From Hymenobacter perfusus (GTDB lineage Bacteria > Bacteroidota > Bacteroidia > Cytophagales > Hymenobacteraceae), in contig NZ_RWIU01000010.1 of NCBI RefSeq assembly GCF_003944765.1, positions 1 through 64,000 of the forward strand: DNA of 64,000 bases, written 5' to 3'. How positions within the stretch are numbered: position 1 is the stretch's first letter; each line of letters opens with the position of its first letter. The notes under the pieces were generated by a model that saw only the letters and a list, made by a program, of their open reading frames with translations, had not been told where the DNA came from and made no database searches. Positions 32,558 through 42,362 of the stretch are shown here, piece after piece. The position numbers and the translations under genes are program-made.

Positions 32558-33856
32558 ATGTACGCCTTAGTCGACTGCAACAACTTTTACGTCAGCTGCG
32601 AGCGGGTTTTCCAGCCCCGACTCGAAGGTCGGCCCGTAGTGGTCCTATCCAATAATGACGGCTGTTTGATATCCCGCAGTGCCGAAGCCAAGGCCCTGGG
32701 CCTGCAAATGGGCGACCCATACTTTCAGGTCAAGCCCCTGCTGGAGCAGCACAACGTGGCCGTTTTTTCCAGCAACTACGCCCTCTACGGCGACATGTCG
32801 CGCCGGGTAATGTGGTACCTGAGCCAGGTGGCACCGGCGGTGGAAGTGTACTCCATCGACGAGGCCTTTCTGGATCTGCACGGCATGGAGCGCTTCGTGG
32901 TCAGCAGCCTGGAGACCTTTGCCCGCACCTTGCGCGCCAACGTGCTGGCCCGCACCGGCATTCCCACCTGCGTGGGCGTGGCACCCACCAAAACCCTGGC
33001 CAAGCTGGCTAATCGACTCGCTAAGAAAGACCCGGCGATAGGCGGCGTCTGCTACCTGGACACCGCTGAGCGCCGCCGCTGGGCGCTGGAGCAGGTAGCG
33101 GTGGAAGACGTGTGGGGCATCGGCCGTCAATATGCCCAAAAGCTCTACGCCGCCGGCATCAGCTCCGCCGCCGGACTGGCCCGCTGCTCGGATGCGTATG
33201 CCCGCAAGCACCTGGGCGGAGTGGTAGGCGCCCGACTCGTACGCGAGCTGCAGGGATTCCCCTGCCAGGGGCTGGCGCCGAGTGAAGACGGCACGCTGTC
33301 GCGCCGCAGCTTGTGCGTATCGCGCACCTTTGGCCGGCCGCTCACCGACTTCCCTGACGTCACGGGTGCCGTCAGTGCGTTTGCTTACCGGGCGGCCGAG
33401 AAGCTGCGCCGGCAGGGCGGCGCGGCCCACTTAATGACGGTGTTCCTGAGCAAGAGCCGCTACGGGCTGGAGCCGCCACCGTACTCCTGCTCGGCAGTGC
33501 TCACCCTGCCCGTGGCTACGAATGATACCGTGGAGCTGGTGCGCTTTGCCCGGGCGGCCCTCAAGCGCCTCTGGCAGCCCGGCAACCGCTACACCAAAGC
33601 GGGGGTCATCCTCGATGGGCTGGAGCCGGAAGGACAAACCCAGCTCTCGCTGTTTGAGGCCAAGCCCGCTTCGGAAAAGCGGAACCGGCTCATGGCCGAA
33701 CTCGATGCGCTGAACCGCCGCTTTGGCAAAGGCACCGTGAAACTGGCAGCGCTGGTGCTGCCGCCCGGGCGACAGCAGGCTCCGTGGGAGGGGCAGGCAC
33801 AGTGGCGCACGCCGCAGTACACCACCCGGCTGGAAGATTTACTTTTGGTAGGGTAG
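32558..33856 (+). CDS. umuC: UmuC-like Y-family DNA polymerase
   Basis: 432 residues, the usual length. MYALVDCNNFYVSCERVFQP carries the first catalytic Asp and the YVSCER steric region. SIDEAFLDL holds the catalytic Asp-Glu pair, and GVAPTKTLAKLANRLAKK is the fingers/helix-hairpin-helix lead. The C-terminal DUF4113-like region (PGRQQAPWEGQAQWRTPQYT) is present. It copies past lesions with UmuD as accessory. No frameshift is seen. Confidence 0.94.
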   Translation: MYALVDCNNFYVSCERVFQPRLEGRPVVVLSNNDGCLISRSAEAKALGLQMGDPYFQVKPLLEQHNVAVFSSNYALYGDMSRRVMWYLSQVAPAVEVYSIDEAFLDLHGMERFVVSSLETFARTLRANVLARTGIPTCVGVAPTKTLAKLANRLAKKDPAIGGVCYLDTAERRRWALEQVAVEDVWGIGRQYAQKLYAAGISSAAGLARCSDAYARKHLGGVVGARLVRELQGFPCQGLAPSEDGTLSRRSLCVSRTFGRPLTDFPDVTGAVSAFAYRAAEKLRRQGGAAHLMTVFLSKSRYGLEPPPYSCSAVLTLPVATNDTVELVRFARAALKRLWQPGNRYTKAGVILDGLEPEGQTQLSLFEAKPASEKRNRLMAELDALNRRFGKGTVKLAALVLPPGRQQAPWEGQAQWRTPQYTTRLEDLLLVG

Positions 33857-33987
33857 GGCTACAAGCACATGTATACTCAAGCCTAATGTAAAGCGGTGCT
33901 GTTATACTCATTACCTTCTAGCATCAATCCAAATTCTATCACGAATTTATACTTTCGAACCTCGAGAGAAAATCGCACCTAAACAGC

Positions 33988-34929
33988 ATGACGAGAATTG
34001 CACTTTTCGATAATTGGATACCATTCCATATTGGAAATGAGGTGAAGCACCCACTTGTAGACAATCCTATCAACTGGTCTGAGTTTACAAGTTCACCAAA
34101 TTTCAAGTTAGTGTATGATGAAGGTAATCATCAAGAATATCGCTTAGAGGACAGACGAGCTATAGATGAAATTCATAGGTTGCTAAAATTTCAAACCTGT
34201 CCCATATGCAGAGCACAAATGGCGGCGAGGGAACGTGATTTCAATGAAAGCCTATTCGTCTGTTTAAGATGTGGTTTTTGGGGAGGTCGGGGAAGTAGGA
34301 TGGACAATGTGCACGAAGGCATTCCTTTTCGGGGTGTTCTTGGATTTTACAAACCCTTAAAGCCACTACAAGAGCTTTCAACAGAGTACTTAGTTACGCA
34401 TCTAAAAAGATTTCCTGACGCGCTACCCAAAATTGGTCCCAAACGAGCCGAAAAATTTGTAATGGACTTGCTGTCCGATTACTTGAACTGTGAAGTAAAG
34501 CCCATTGGAGGTTTTAAAGACAAAGGGGTTGATGGATACATCATCAAAGGCGACGAAATCAGTTCTATTGTTCAAATCAAATGGAGGGAGAATGTCAAAG
34601 GAGCGGAAAGCGTAAAGGTTATAAGAGAGGTAGCAGGAACATTGTTAGCGAGGGGTGTTCCATCAGGAATTCTAGTTTCCAATAAAGACCATTTTTCCAA
34701 AGACGCTATTTCGGATGCAAATTCTATTTCAAATATCACTATTGAAAAGCTTGGGAAAATGGAGCTTCAATTAATTGATTATCACAATATTATAGATATG
34801 CTAGACATTTCTAATACTTTACTTACTGACAACATGAAAATCAATGACTGGATAGATATAGAGAATGCTTATGACGTTTTTGAAGGCGCGATGCGGCTGC
34901 ATGAAGATTTTGTCAAAATGTTTAAATAA
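33988..34929 (+). CDS. Mrr-like restriction endonuclease domain protein with zinc ribbon
   Basis: 313 residues. A four-Cys zinc ribbon (Cys71, Cys74, Cys92, Cys95) sits in the middle of the N-terminal half. It is followed by a Mrr-type PD-(D/E)xK nuclease: FKDKGVDGYII with Asp182 and IVQIKWRENV with the QxK (Gln196, Lys198). Mrr-cat nucleases cut modified or foreign DNA. No methylase is adjacent, so it would act alone like Mrr. Codon use is strikingly AT-rich next to umuC and the plasmid backbone, which points to recent acquisition. The N-terminal 65 residues are unfamiliar. A defence role is the most reasonable reading but is unproven. Confidence 0.75.
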   Translation: MTRIALFDNWIPFHIGNEVKHPLVDNPINWSEFTSSPNFKLVYDEGNHQEYRLEDRRAIDEIHRLLKFQTCPICRAQMAARERDFNESLFVCLRCGFWGGRGSRMDNVHEGIPFRGVLGFYKPLKPLQELSTEYLVTHLKRFPDALPKIGPKRAEKFVMDLLSDYLNCEVKPIGGFKDKGVDGYIIKGDEISSIVQIKWRENVKGAESVKVIREVAGTLLARGVPSGILVSNKDHFSKDAISDANSISNITIEKLGKMELQLIDYHNIIDMLDISNTLLTDNMKINDWIDIENAYDVFEGAMRLHEDFVKMFK

Positions 34930-35008
34930 CTAGCTCTTGGAGAAGCGTAATTAGCTATTAAGTCGACACTTCAATTTATCCTTACAGCTGAAGTCTTGCT
35001 TATTCGAC

Positions 35009-37582
35009 TCATCGTTCCATTTGCTGATAAGCCTGCTTGTCTTCATGCTTAGACCAAATTGCCTCGTGCCGCTCCGCCCGGTCGCGGCTATGCTCAATCA
35101 GCTGACTGCCATCTTGCTTCCCTACGGCATCAAGTGTTTGACTTATCTGCGCAATTTCAGGCTGGTCGGTGCGGTAGGACACCTTTATTTCCGAGTGCCG
35201 AATGCCTTGCTCGTCGGTTATGGACTGCACGTTGCCTACTCTGGCCCCGCTGGCTACCACGGCAGCCTGTACGGCCTCTGCCTGGCCTCGCTCGCCCGTA
35301 GCCAGCGCCGGCTCGTCCACCCGAATAATTGCCTGCTTCTCGCTGCCTGACGTTTCGGGGCTAACTGCCTCCTGTGCCGCCGCACCAACTGAAGCTATCG
35401 GCTTAGCGGCCACGTCCAAGCTTCGGTCCCGATTGTGGGGCTGGATAACCGCGGCTTCGGCCGCCAGCTGCCGGGCGGCGCGGTCTTCGTCGCGCTCATC
35501 AACGCGCACCCCGGCGTATTGCTCTTTCCCGGAAGCGGCCCGGACGTTGGTGTTGGTCACGATGGCGTGAATGATGGCAATATCGGGCTGGTCATTGCGG
35601 TACCGCATGTCAAACTCGGCCCGGCGGATGCCTTGCTCATCCACGGTGCTGCGCACTTCGCTCGTGTGCATGGAGTAGCCGGAATTATCCAGCAGGGCTT
35701 TCCAGGCCTCGGCCCGCCCAGTGGCGTTGGGCTCCAACTCATCCACCTTCCAGGTGGCGGTTTTCTCCTCAGCAGCCGAAACTGTGCGCACACTGGCAGC
35801 CGCGGAGGCCTCGGTGTAGCGGGCGCGGGCCCGCAGCCCTTCCTGCTCGGCTTCGTCGACTTTACGGCCGGTGGGCGGGGGGTTGTCATGGATGTACTCT
35901 TTCAGCAGCACCAATCCGGCGTCTTTAGCGTACACAAACTGCGCAGTGTGCTCGGCAGCTTCCTGCTCGCTGCGGTAGGAGCGGGTGGGCCGGTCTGCGT
36001 CGCTCGCGGCAGCGGCCAGTACCGCCTGATTGAGGCGCTGGTCGTTTCGCTCCTGCTCGGCCTGGGCTTCGGGGGTGTTTTCCCGCTGCCGCTGGGCCTC
36101 CCGCTCCAGGGCGCGTTGCTCCCGCTCCAGGCGCTGGGCTTCGGCAAGGCGCTGCTGGCGCTCCGATTCCCGCTGCTGCTCTTCGCGCTGGGCCGCGGCG
36201 CGAATCTGCTCGGCGCTCAGCCCCTGGTTGGTGTACTCCAGCTCTTTGTTGAAGTCTTTCGCCAGTGGGTAATCCACGCGCAGAAAGCTTTCCTGCTGGC
36301 GTTCCGCTTCAGGCCGCAGCTGCTCGCGCTGCCGGTAGAGCTCCTGGGCCACCACCTCCAGCTGGGCCGTGTCGGCGCGGGCCACGGTCAGGCGCACGAT
36401 GGTGGCCTGCTCGGTGCTGCGCTGAATTTCTACCGCTAGGGAGGGGCCATCCTGCTGCGTCCGGTTGATGTGCTCCACCCGCTCGCGCAACTGCTGCACC
36501 TGGCCCGCACCCTGTTCGGCCGACTCGTGGTGCAAGGTCACCTTCAGGCTGGTGTGGTACTTGTCGCTGGTGGCGTGCCACTCCACGGGCCGAGAGGCCT
36601 CGCGGTAGGCTTCCTGCTCGGCCACGGGCACCAGGGCGCGGGCGGGCTGCAGCTCGTTGAGGTAGTTGATGTTGAACTGCCGGCCGCCGGCGTCGCGGTC
36701 GTTGGCCAGTACCACTTCCTGCGGGGCCTGCTTGTCTATGACCCGCTGAATCAGGGCAATCTGGGCCTCGGTGGGCGTGCCGCTGGTGGCAATGTAGAGC
36801 GTGTTCCTGGGGTCCTGCGCGTGCTTGAGCTGAAAGTGGGAGAGGGAGTCGATGGCCGATTCGCTCACCACCACGCGCTCCACCTGCGTATCCTTGCCGT
36901 CGGTGGGGTGTGACACCCAGACGCCGTTTTTGGGCAGCGGCAGCAGGCTTTTGTAGTGCTCGTTCTTCTGCTCCACACTGGCCAGCCCGTGCTCATTATA
37001 GAGCGGAAAGGCCGTGTTCTTGTGCTCGTTCTGCTGCGCGGTGAAGATGCGCCCCTGAAAAGCCGGGCTGTCGAGGGTGGCATCCGTGATGCCGCGCCCG
37101 TGCAGGTAGCCGCGGTCCGTAAGCTCTTTTTTGACGCCCAGCACCTCCGAAATCAGGCGGGTGCGGCGCTCCTCCTCGGCCTGCCGGGCGGCCTGCTCCG
37201 GGTCGCCCACCGGCAGGCTGCTCAGGCGCGCGGCATCGGGTGGGGTGGCATACTGGCGGGCCGGGGCCGGCGCGCCGTCCAGGTACTCCCTTAGCTGCTG
37301 GCGCACCTGGCCCAGATTTAGGCCGTGACCGTCACCGCCCCGGGTTTTGGCGAAGTCGATGATGGAGCCCGCGTCGCGGTCGTCGCCGGTGTTCAGGTAC
37401 ACCTGGTGGTCGCCTTTGCGGGTGACGATGACGTGCTCGTCGTCTTTAACCAGGTGGTGCCAGTCGCCGCGTCGGCTTTCCTTTTTGATGGTGTAGCCCT
37501 GGCGCTGAGCGTAGTCAACCAGGTCAATGTCGCGCTTGAAGCGGTCGAGTTCAGTAGGGTCGTTTTCCCGGGGTGCGTTCAT
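35009..37582 (-). CDS. TOPRIM-domain (DUF3991-like) plasmid protein
   Basis: About 857 residues from ATG 37582 (MNAPRENDPTELDRF); an earlier start at 37618 exists. Residues about 1-90 resemble the DnaG-type CHC2 region but without Cys (DWHHLVKDDEHVIVTRKGDH). A TOPRIM domain follows with VVVSESAIDSLS (Glu and Asp) and VVLANDRDAGGRQF (DxD). A long Arg/Gln/Glu coiled coil covers about 460-570. The C-terminus has two related modules containing DEQGIRRAEFDMRYRNDQPD and DEQGIRHSEIKVSYRTDQPE. Such proteins are common on Bacteroidetes mobile elements and may prime the transferred strand. It is transcribed away from the tra operon. Confidence 0.8.
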   Translation of the reverse strand: MNAPRENDPTELDRFKRDIDLVDYAQRQGYTIKKESRRGDWHHLVKDDEHVIVTRKGDHQVYLNTGDDRDAGSIIDFAKTRGGDGHGLNLGQVRQQLREYLDGAPAPARQYATPPDAARLSSLPVGDPEQAARQAEEERRTRLISEVLGVKKELTDRGYLHGRGITDATLDSPAFQGRIFTAQQNEHKNTAFPLYNEHGLASVEQKNEHYKSLLPLPKNGVWVSHPTDGKDTQVERVVVSESAIDSLSHFQLKHAQDPRNTLYIATSGTPTEAQIALIQRVIDKQAPQEVVLANDRDAGGRQFNINYLNELQPARALVPVAEQEAYREASRPVEWHATSDKYHTSLKVTLHHESAEQGAGQVQQLRERVEHINRTQQDGPSLAVEIQRSTEQATIVRLTVARADTAQLEVVAQELYRQREQLRPEAERQQESFLRVDYPLAKDFNKELEYTNQGLSAEQIRAAAQREEQQRESERQQRLAEAQRLEREQRALEREAQRQRENTPEAQAEQERNDQRLNQAVLAAAASDADRPTRSYRSEQEAAEHTAQFVYAKDAGLVLLKEYIHDNPPPTGRKVDEAEQEGLRARARYTEASAAASVRTVSAAEEKTATWKVDELEPNATGRAEAWKALLDNSGYSMHTSEVRSTVDEQGIRRAEFDMRYRNDQPDIAIIHAIVTNTNVRAASGKEQYAGVRVDERDEDRAARQLAAEAAVIQPHNRDRSLDVAAKPIASVGAAAQEAVSPETSGSEKQAIIRVDEPALATGERGQAEAVQAAVVASGARVGNVQSITDEQGIRHSEIKVSYRTDQPEIAQISQTLDAVGKQDGSQLIEHSRDRAERHEAIWSKHEDKQAYQQMER

Positions 37583-37669
37583 AGGGTGGGCTGGGGGAGT
37601 GGAGCCGGACAGCTCCATCTCCTTGCCAGCACCCGGGGGCGGGGCCCCAAGCAGGAAAGCTATCCGGGG

Positions 37670-38056
37670 TTAGGTGGTCGGTGGCGAACCGCCGGCCCGC
37701 TGCGCGGCGCCGTCGAAGAAGGCCAGCTGCTCGCGGAATTGGGTCAGTAGCTCACTGGTGCCAAACACGTACTGATTAGCACCGCTGCCGATGTCGATGC
37801 GCACGATTTCCGTGGAGACACCCAGCGCTCGCAGTACCTTCTGCACGAGGCGCGGCTCGTCGCGCTTGAGCTTGCCATTCTTCAGGTTGACGACATTGGT
37901 ATAGGTCAGGCCATGCTGGGCACAAAAAGAGGTTAAATCACCCTGCGGAAGGGCTTTAAGGCGAAACTGCACGTAGCGCAGGCACTCCGTGTAGGGCGCG
38001 GACAGGCTAAGGTCAGGAAACCCCAACGGGGCAGATAGATGGTCAGATGACGACAT
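37670..38056 (-). CDS. small HTH-like protein, paralogue of the 49.2-kb gene
   Basis: 128 residues from ATG 38056 (MSSSDHLSAPLGFPDLSLSA). The body RYVQFRLKALPQGDLTSFCA, then QHGLTYTNVVNLKNGKL, has an XRE-like helix-turn-helix outline. The second half (VLRALGVSTEIVRIDIG, then YVFGTSELLTQFREQL) matches the gene at 49200-49565 in order and spacing. The two copies bracket the transfer operon, one at each end and facing outward from or along it. They may regulate transfer, but that is inference. Confidence 0.7.
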   Translation of the reverse strand: MSSSDHLSAPLGFPDLSLSAPYTECLRYVQFRLKALPQGDLTSFCAQHGLTYTNVVNLKNGKLKRDEPRLVQKVLRALGVSTEIVRIDIGSGANQYVFGTSELLTQFREQLAFFDGAAQRAGGSPPTT

Positions 38057-38304
38057 GCGGGGAGGTGTGCTGCCGGGGGCAGTAGGGGCTAAAAAATCGG
38101 AGCAATACTCCAAAGGACGCAAACCACGGCTACAAGATGCCATGCCCTTGGGTAAAAACTCAAATCTTCTATCTACTACCGATTGCAGGGTCGCAACTGG
38201 CAACACACTTCTTCACGCATAGCCGCTTCATACGACCAAGTAATTTTTAAGTTTTTACTAACTTTTTACTAACACAAACACGCATCCTCCCGTAAGGGGC
38301 CGGT

Positions 38305-38970
38305 ATGCGTTCCGGATTACTCTTACTGGTGGTGATACTGGCCATGGCCGCGCTGGCGGCGCTGCTCTGGTGGCGCTTCAAGGGCAGCGGCCTGCCGGCG
38401 GCCCCGCCTGCAACGGCCACCCGCAACCACCATTCCCTGCGCACCTTCCACTACGGGACGGCCTTAGCCGCGCAAGCTTCGCCTGTAAATGCCGGCGCCG
38501 CCCTGGCCCGGCTACTGCCCAAGGAAGACCTGGCTGCGCCCGTAGTCGCGCACTCCGCCGAGGAAAAGCAGGCCCTGAATCCGGCCGCGGATTCGCAGCC
38601 GGCCGCTGCTGACCAGGAGGAAGGGAAGCAAGAAACGTCCCTGGACGAAACACCCCGACCCACCTCTATTCGTCACGCGGCCGGCGCCCTGGCTTCCCTG
38701 CTGGATGCGCAGGAAGAGGTAGTCGCACCTCCAGACCCAAGTTACGAGCAGGAGTCCGAAGCTGACGAAGAGCCGGCCGCAGCCTTGTTTCATAACCCCA
38801 TGACCGCACCGGCGCCCACGGCCAACGACCAGGCTAACCGCGCCGCCGAAATCGCCCTGCGCCAGCAGCGGCGTGCCCTCATGAGCACAGACGCGGCCGC
38901 TCAGCGCGCCGCCCTTAGCGGGCTGTTTCCCAGCGCCGGCAGCCCCGTGCCCACTGCTAAACCCTCCTAG
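38305..38970 (+). CDS. membrane-anchored hypothetical protein, first gene of tra operon
   Basis: 221 residues. A single N-terminal membrane helix (RSGLLLLVVILAMAALAALL) is followed by low-complexity Ala/Pro/Glu-rich sequence with acidic blocks. No folded domain is recognisable, though two similar short stretches, AGAALARLLP and AAGALASLLDAQEE, suggest a weak repeat. By position it belongs to the transfer genes and might be a small coupling or scaffold protein. Function unknown. Confidence 0.6.
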   Translation: MRSGLLLLVVILAMAALAALLWWRFKGSGLPAAPPATATRNHHSLRTFHYGTALAAQASPVNAGAALARLLPKEDLAAPVVAHSAEEKQALNPAADSQPAAADQEEGKQETSLDETPRPTSIRHAAGALASLLDAQEEVVAPPDPSYEQESEADEEPAAALFHNPMTAPAPTANDQANRAAEIALRQQRRALMSTDAAAQRAALSGLFPSAGSPVPTAKPS

Positions 38971-39028
38971 ATGTCACACCTGCTTTCCGGGGAGATAAGC
39001 GCCCTGTTTCCACCTATTACCCCTTTCT

Positions 39029-39445
39029 ATGCTAACCCATTTGCTTTTCCGGGCCCGAACCCACGCCGCAACGGCTACTGAAACCCTGCACACGCTGGCC
39101 GCCGCCGGTCAGACTTACCAGCCTTCTAAAGCCGAACAGCGCGTAGCGGCCCTGGTGACCACCCTGGCCCTGGCCACCACCCCCGCCAGTGCCCAGCGCG
39201 GCGGGGGTGCCGCGGCCGCGCTCGAAGGCGTACAGGAAACAGTAGTCAGCATCGTGCAGGTCATTTTCGCCATCGTGCTCATCGTGGGCCTGATTCGGGT
39301 GGTGATGAAGTTCGTGCAGGGCGCCCCCGACGCGCTGGGCTCTCTGGGCTGGCTCGTGGGCGGCGTGATTCTGTGGTTCGGCTTCCAGTTGTTCAAGGAC
39401 GATTTGGTCAGCGCCGTGGGCGGCGGCGACGGGGGCGTACGCTAA
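39029..39445 (+). CDS. traE: TraE-like (DUF4134, VirB2-type) transfer protein
   Basis: 138 residues. After a long N-terminal extension, a signal-like part (LVTTLALATTPASAQRGGG) precedes two membrane segments, EGVQETVVSIVQVIFAIVLI and ALGSLGWLVGGVILWFGFQL. This is the DUF4134 layout of Bacteroides TraE, thought to be the pilin-like VirB2 equivalent. It is six bases from the next gene. The N-terminal 50 residues are longer than usual; a start closer to the signal is possible. Confidence 0.8.
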   Translation: MLTHLLFRARTHAATATETLHTLAAAGQTYQPSKAEQRVAALVTTLALATTPASAQRGGGAAAALEGVQETVVSIVQVIFAIVLIVGLIRVVMKFVQGAPDALGSLGWLVGGVILWFGFQLFKDDLVSAVGGGDGGVR

Positions 39446-39451
39446 GCTGCC

Positions 39452-39778
39452 ATGCGCTCTTACAAATCCATTGAGCGGCCCGCCCAGGTGCTGGGCATGA
39501 ACATCCAGGACCTGGGCATCATGGTCGGCCTGTTCATCGGCTCGGTGCTGCTGCTCGGCTTTCTGGGCATGGCGGTCAAGATTCCGCGCCTGGTGTACCT
39601 GCTCGTCATCCTGGTGGAGCTGAGCCTGATTCTGGGCCTGCGCTACCTGAGCAAGCGGCAAGCGCCCGGCTTTTTGATGGGCTGGCTCTCCTTCACCTTC
39701 ATCCAGCCCCGCCGCCTGGCGGTGGGGCCCCTTCCCACTCCCAACCATGACCAAAAAGCCCAAAACGGCCGCGTTTAA
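39452..39778 (+). CDS. traF: TraF-like (DUF4133, VirB3-type) transfer protein
   Basis: 108 residues. MRSYKSIERPAQVLGMNIQD is the DUF4133 start, with two close membrane helices (IMVGLFIGSVLLLGFLG and RLVYLLVILVELSLILGL). It corresponds to VirB3, an inner-membrane partner of the VirB4 ATPase. It overlaps the VirB4-type gene start by 32 bases, an unusual overlap but in keeping with a tightly packed operon. Confidence 0.85.
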   Translation: MRSYKSIERPAQVLGMNIQDLGIMVGLFIGSVLLLGFLGMAVKIPRLVYLLVILVELSLILGLRYLSKRQAPGFLMGWLSFTFIQPRRLAVGPLPTPNHDQKAQNGRV

Positions 39779-42362
39779 CGCCGTGATGCCCGTGCACAGC
39801 TTCGAGGGCGACAAGGTAGTTTTCAAGGACGGCCGCGTCGCGGTGGGCTTCCGCGTGGAGCCCGCCGAGATGGAAAGCTGGACCTCGGACGACTACGAGG
39901 CCTTCCAGACCGCGCTGGTGGGCGTACTGCGGCCCCTGCCGGTGGGCACCATCGTGCAGAAAACCGACATCTACTACGACCGGCCCTACCGCGAGGACAA
40001 AACCCAGCAGACCTACTTCGAGAACAAGATGAACAAGCACTTCTTCGAGCGGCTGGTGCTGTTTCAGAAGTCATACCTGTTCCTTTCGTTCGCGCCGGTG
40101 GCGGTCAAGTCGCCCAAAACCAACGCCGTGAATGCCCTGGTGGCCCGCGCCGGCGAGGCCGTGCTCAAGAACCCATTTGCCCAACTCGTGCACACGCTCG
40201 AAGCGGCCGAGAGTGGCGCCGTGGAATTCATTCAGGGCATCAAAAACCTGGGTGGCGTGACGTTTGAGCGGCTGCCCAGCGCGGAGATTCACCAGCTCTA
40301 CCTGCAGTACTTCAACCTCAACTTCGACGGCCAGCCTACGCGTCAAGAGCGCGAAATCGGCAATGACCTGGGCACCTTCAGCGTGGGCGAGCACAAGGTA
40401 AACGTGCTGTCGATGGTGGGGCAGGGCTCCGACGCCTACCCGGCCGTGCGCAACTCCTACGGGGTGACAGCACCGATGCTCTACCCGCTCACCCACATCC
40501 TGCAGTGCCCGCACGTGCTCACCCAGGCGTTGCTGATTCAGGATACCCGTGCTGAGCTCAGCTCGCTGGATACCGACCGCAAGCTCAACGCCTCCCTCTC
40601 GTTTCTGGCCACCCAGAACAACCACCTGCGCGCGGCAGAAGTCGAGGAATTCACCGCCGAGGTGCGGGCCGAAAACAAGCAGATTGTGGGCCTGCACCTG
40701 AGCTGCGTGCTCTGGGACACCAACGACACCAGCCGGCGCGAGAACGTGGAGCGGGCCACGGCGGCCTTTCGCTACATGTTTGGCACCGAGAGCGTGGTGG
40801 AAAGCTACCTGGCCCTGCCTGTGTTCTTCGGCCTGCTGCCCGGCAACGCCTGGCAGGTGCCGGACCGCTGGCTGACGAGCACCGCCGACCGCGGCGCCTG
40901 CTATACCCACTGGACGGCCACCTACAAAACCGACCCGGTGGGGGAGTACCTCACCGACCGGTTCCGCAACCTGGTGCAGGTAAACCTCTTCAACACGGCC
41001 CTGGATAACCAGAACGCCATTGTCATCGGGCCCTCGGGTTCGGGCAAGAGCTACACCTTCGGGAACCTGATTGTGCAGCGCTTCGAGAAGGGCGCCCGGC
41101 AAATTATCATGGACGTGGGTGGTACCTACCGCAACGTGCTGCAGTCGCTCAACGGCGAAGACTTCGACAACACCTACTTCGAGTACGACCCGCAGCGCCC
41201 CATCGAGTTCAACCCCTTCGTGGTGCCGCGCGACGCGACGGGCAAATGGCTCTACAACGACGAGAAAACCAATTTTCACCTGGCTCTGCTGGCCGCGCTC
41301 TGGAAGGGTGGCAAGGACACGGCCCTGGACAAGTCGGAGCGTACCATTCTCTCGCGCTTTCTCATTGAGTACTACGCCTGCCTCAACGAGAGCCCGCGCC
41401 TGAACCAGAAGGACGAGGAGTTTCCCGGCATGGAAAGCTTCTACCGCTTCGTGGAGCAGTACGACCAGGAAATGCAGAAACCGGTGGCCGTGTCAGGGGA
41501 GGGCGCAGAGCCCGACCCGCTGGACGGGGCCCGCCGGCAGTACCAGAAAAACCTGAAGTACATCGACATGCACCAGTTCTTCCTGGTGCTGGGTCAGTAC
41601 ATCACCGGCGGCCGGTACGAGCGGGTGCTCAACGCCAAGCGCGACGTGGACTTGTCGGAGTACCGGCTCATCTGCTTTGACCTGGCCAAGGTGCAGGCCG
41701 ACCCTGACCTCTACCCAGTGGTGGCCATGCTCATCACCGAACTCTCGCTGGACCTGTTCCGCAAGTTTCCCGACGACATCAAGTACATCGCCCTGGACGA
41801 GGCATGGACCATGCTCTCGGGGGTGCTGTCGGAATTCATCGAGTCGATGTACCGCACCATCCGCAAAACCAACGGCTCGGTTACCATCATCACCCAGGGC
41901 ATCACCGAGATTACCAGCAGCAAAATCGGTCCGGCCATCATCAATAACTCGGCTACCAAGATTATCCTGCGCCACGTCAACCCCGACTCGCTAACCCAGC
42001 TGCAGGCCCCGCTGGGCCTGACCGGCCACGAGATGGATCTGATTAAATCGGTGCGGTCCACCGAAGCGCTGCGGGAGTTTTTCATCAAGCAGGGAGCCAA
42101 GGGGAAAGTTTTTGCGCTGGAGGCATCGCCGCAGCTCGATGCCGTTCTGACTTCCAAGCCCGTGGAGCGCAACCACCTCAACAAGCTGGTCAAGTTCTAC
42201 CAGCAAACCCAGCAGCGGCCCCGCACCGACAAGAACGGTCACGTGCTGCTCAACGCCGAGGGGCAGATTGAGTACGAGCCCGTGCGGGTGCAGCGCCTGG
42301 ACTACGCCGTTGACCAGTTCGTGGAAGATAAACAGGCCCGCAAAGGGGCCCTGGCGAAATGA
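39747..42362 (+). CDS. traG: TraG-family VirB4-type conjugation ATPase
   Basis: 871 residues. The N-terminal half is the TraG_N/VirB4-type domain. Walker A VIGPSGSGKSYTFGN lies near 427-441 and Walker B YIALDEAWTMLSG near 680-692, with ITEITSSKIGPAIINNSATK downstream as in VirB4/TraG ATPases. It powers assembly of the mating channel at the inner membrane. It shares a start/stop overlap (ATGA) with the next gene. The start at 39747 reads MTKKPKTAAF; a later Met (MPVHSFEGDK) would remove the overlap with traF. Confidence 0.93.
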   Translation: MTKKPKTAAFNAVMPVHSFEGDKVVFKDGRVAVGFRVEPAEMESWTSDDYEAFQTALVGVLRPLPVGTIVQKTDIYYDRPYREDKTQQTYFENKMNKHFFERLVLFQKSYLFLSFAPVAVKSPKTNAVNALVARAGEAVLKNPFAQLVHTLEAAESGAVEFIQGIKNLGGVTFERLPSAEIHQLYLQYFNLNFDGQPTRQEREIGNDLGTFSVGEHKVNVLSMVGQGSDAYPAVRNSYGVTAPMLYPLTHILQCPHVLTQALLIQDTRAELSSLDTDRKLNASLSFLATQNNHLRAAEVEEFTAEVRAENKQIVGLHLSCVLWDTNDTSRRENVERATAAFRYMFGTESVVESYLALPVFFGLLPGNAWQVPDRWLTSTADRGACYTHWTATYKTDPVGEYLTDRFRNLVQVNLFNTALDNQNAIVIGPSGSGKSYTFGNLIVQRFEKGARQIIMDVGGTYRNVLQSLNGEDFDNTYFEYDPQRPIEFNPFVVPRDATGKWLYNDEKTNFHLALLAALWKGGKDTALDKSERTILSRFLIEYYACLNESPRLNQKDEEFPGMESFYRFVEQYDQEMQKPVAVSGEGAEPDPLDGARRQYQKNLKYIDMHQFFLVLGQYITGGRYERVLNAKRDVDLSEYRLICFDLAKVQADPDLYPVVAMLITELSLDLFRKFPDDIKYIALDEAWTMLSGVLSEFIESMYRTIRKTNGSVTIITQGITEITSSKIGPAIINNSATKIILRHVNPDSLTQLQAPLGLTGHEMDLIKSVRSTEALREFFIKQGAKGKVFALEASPQLDAVLTSKPVERNHLNKLVKFYQQTQQRPRTDKNGHVLLNAEGQIEYEPVRVQRLDYAVDQFVEDKQARKGALAK

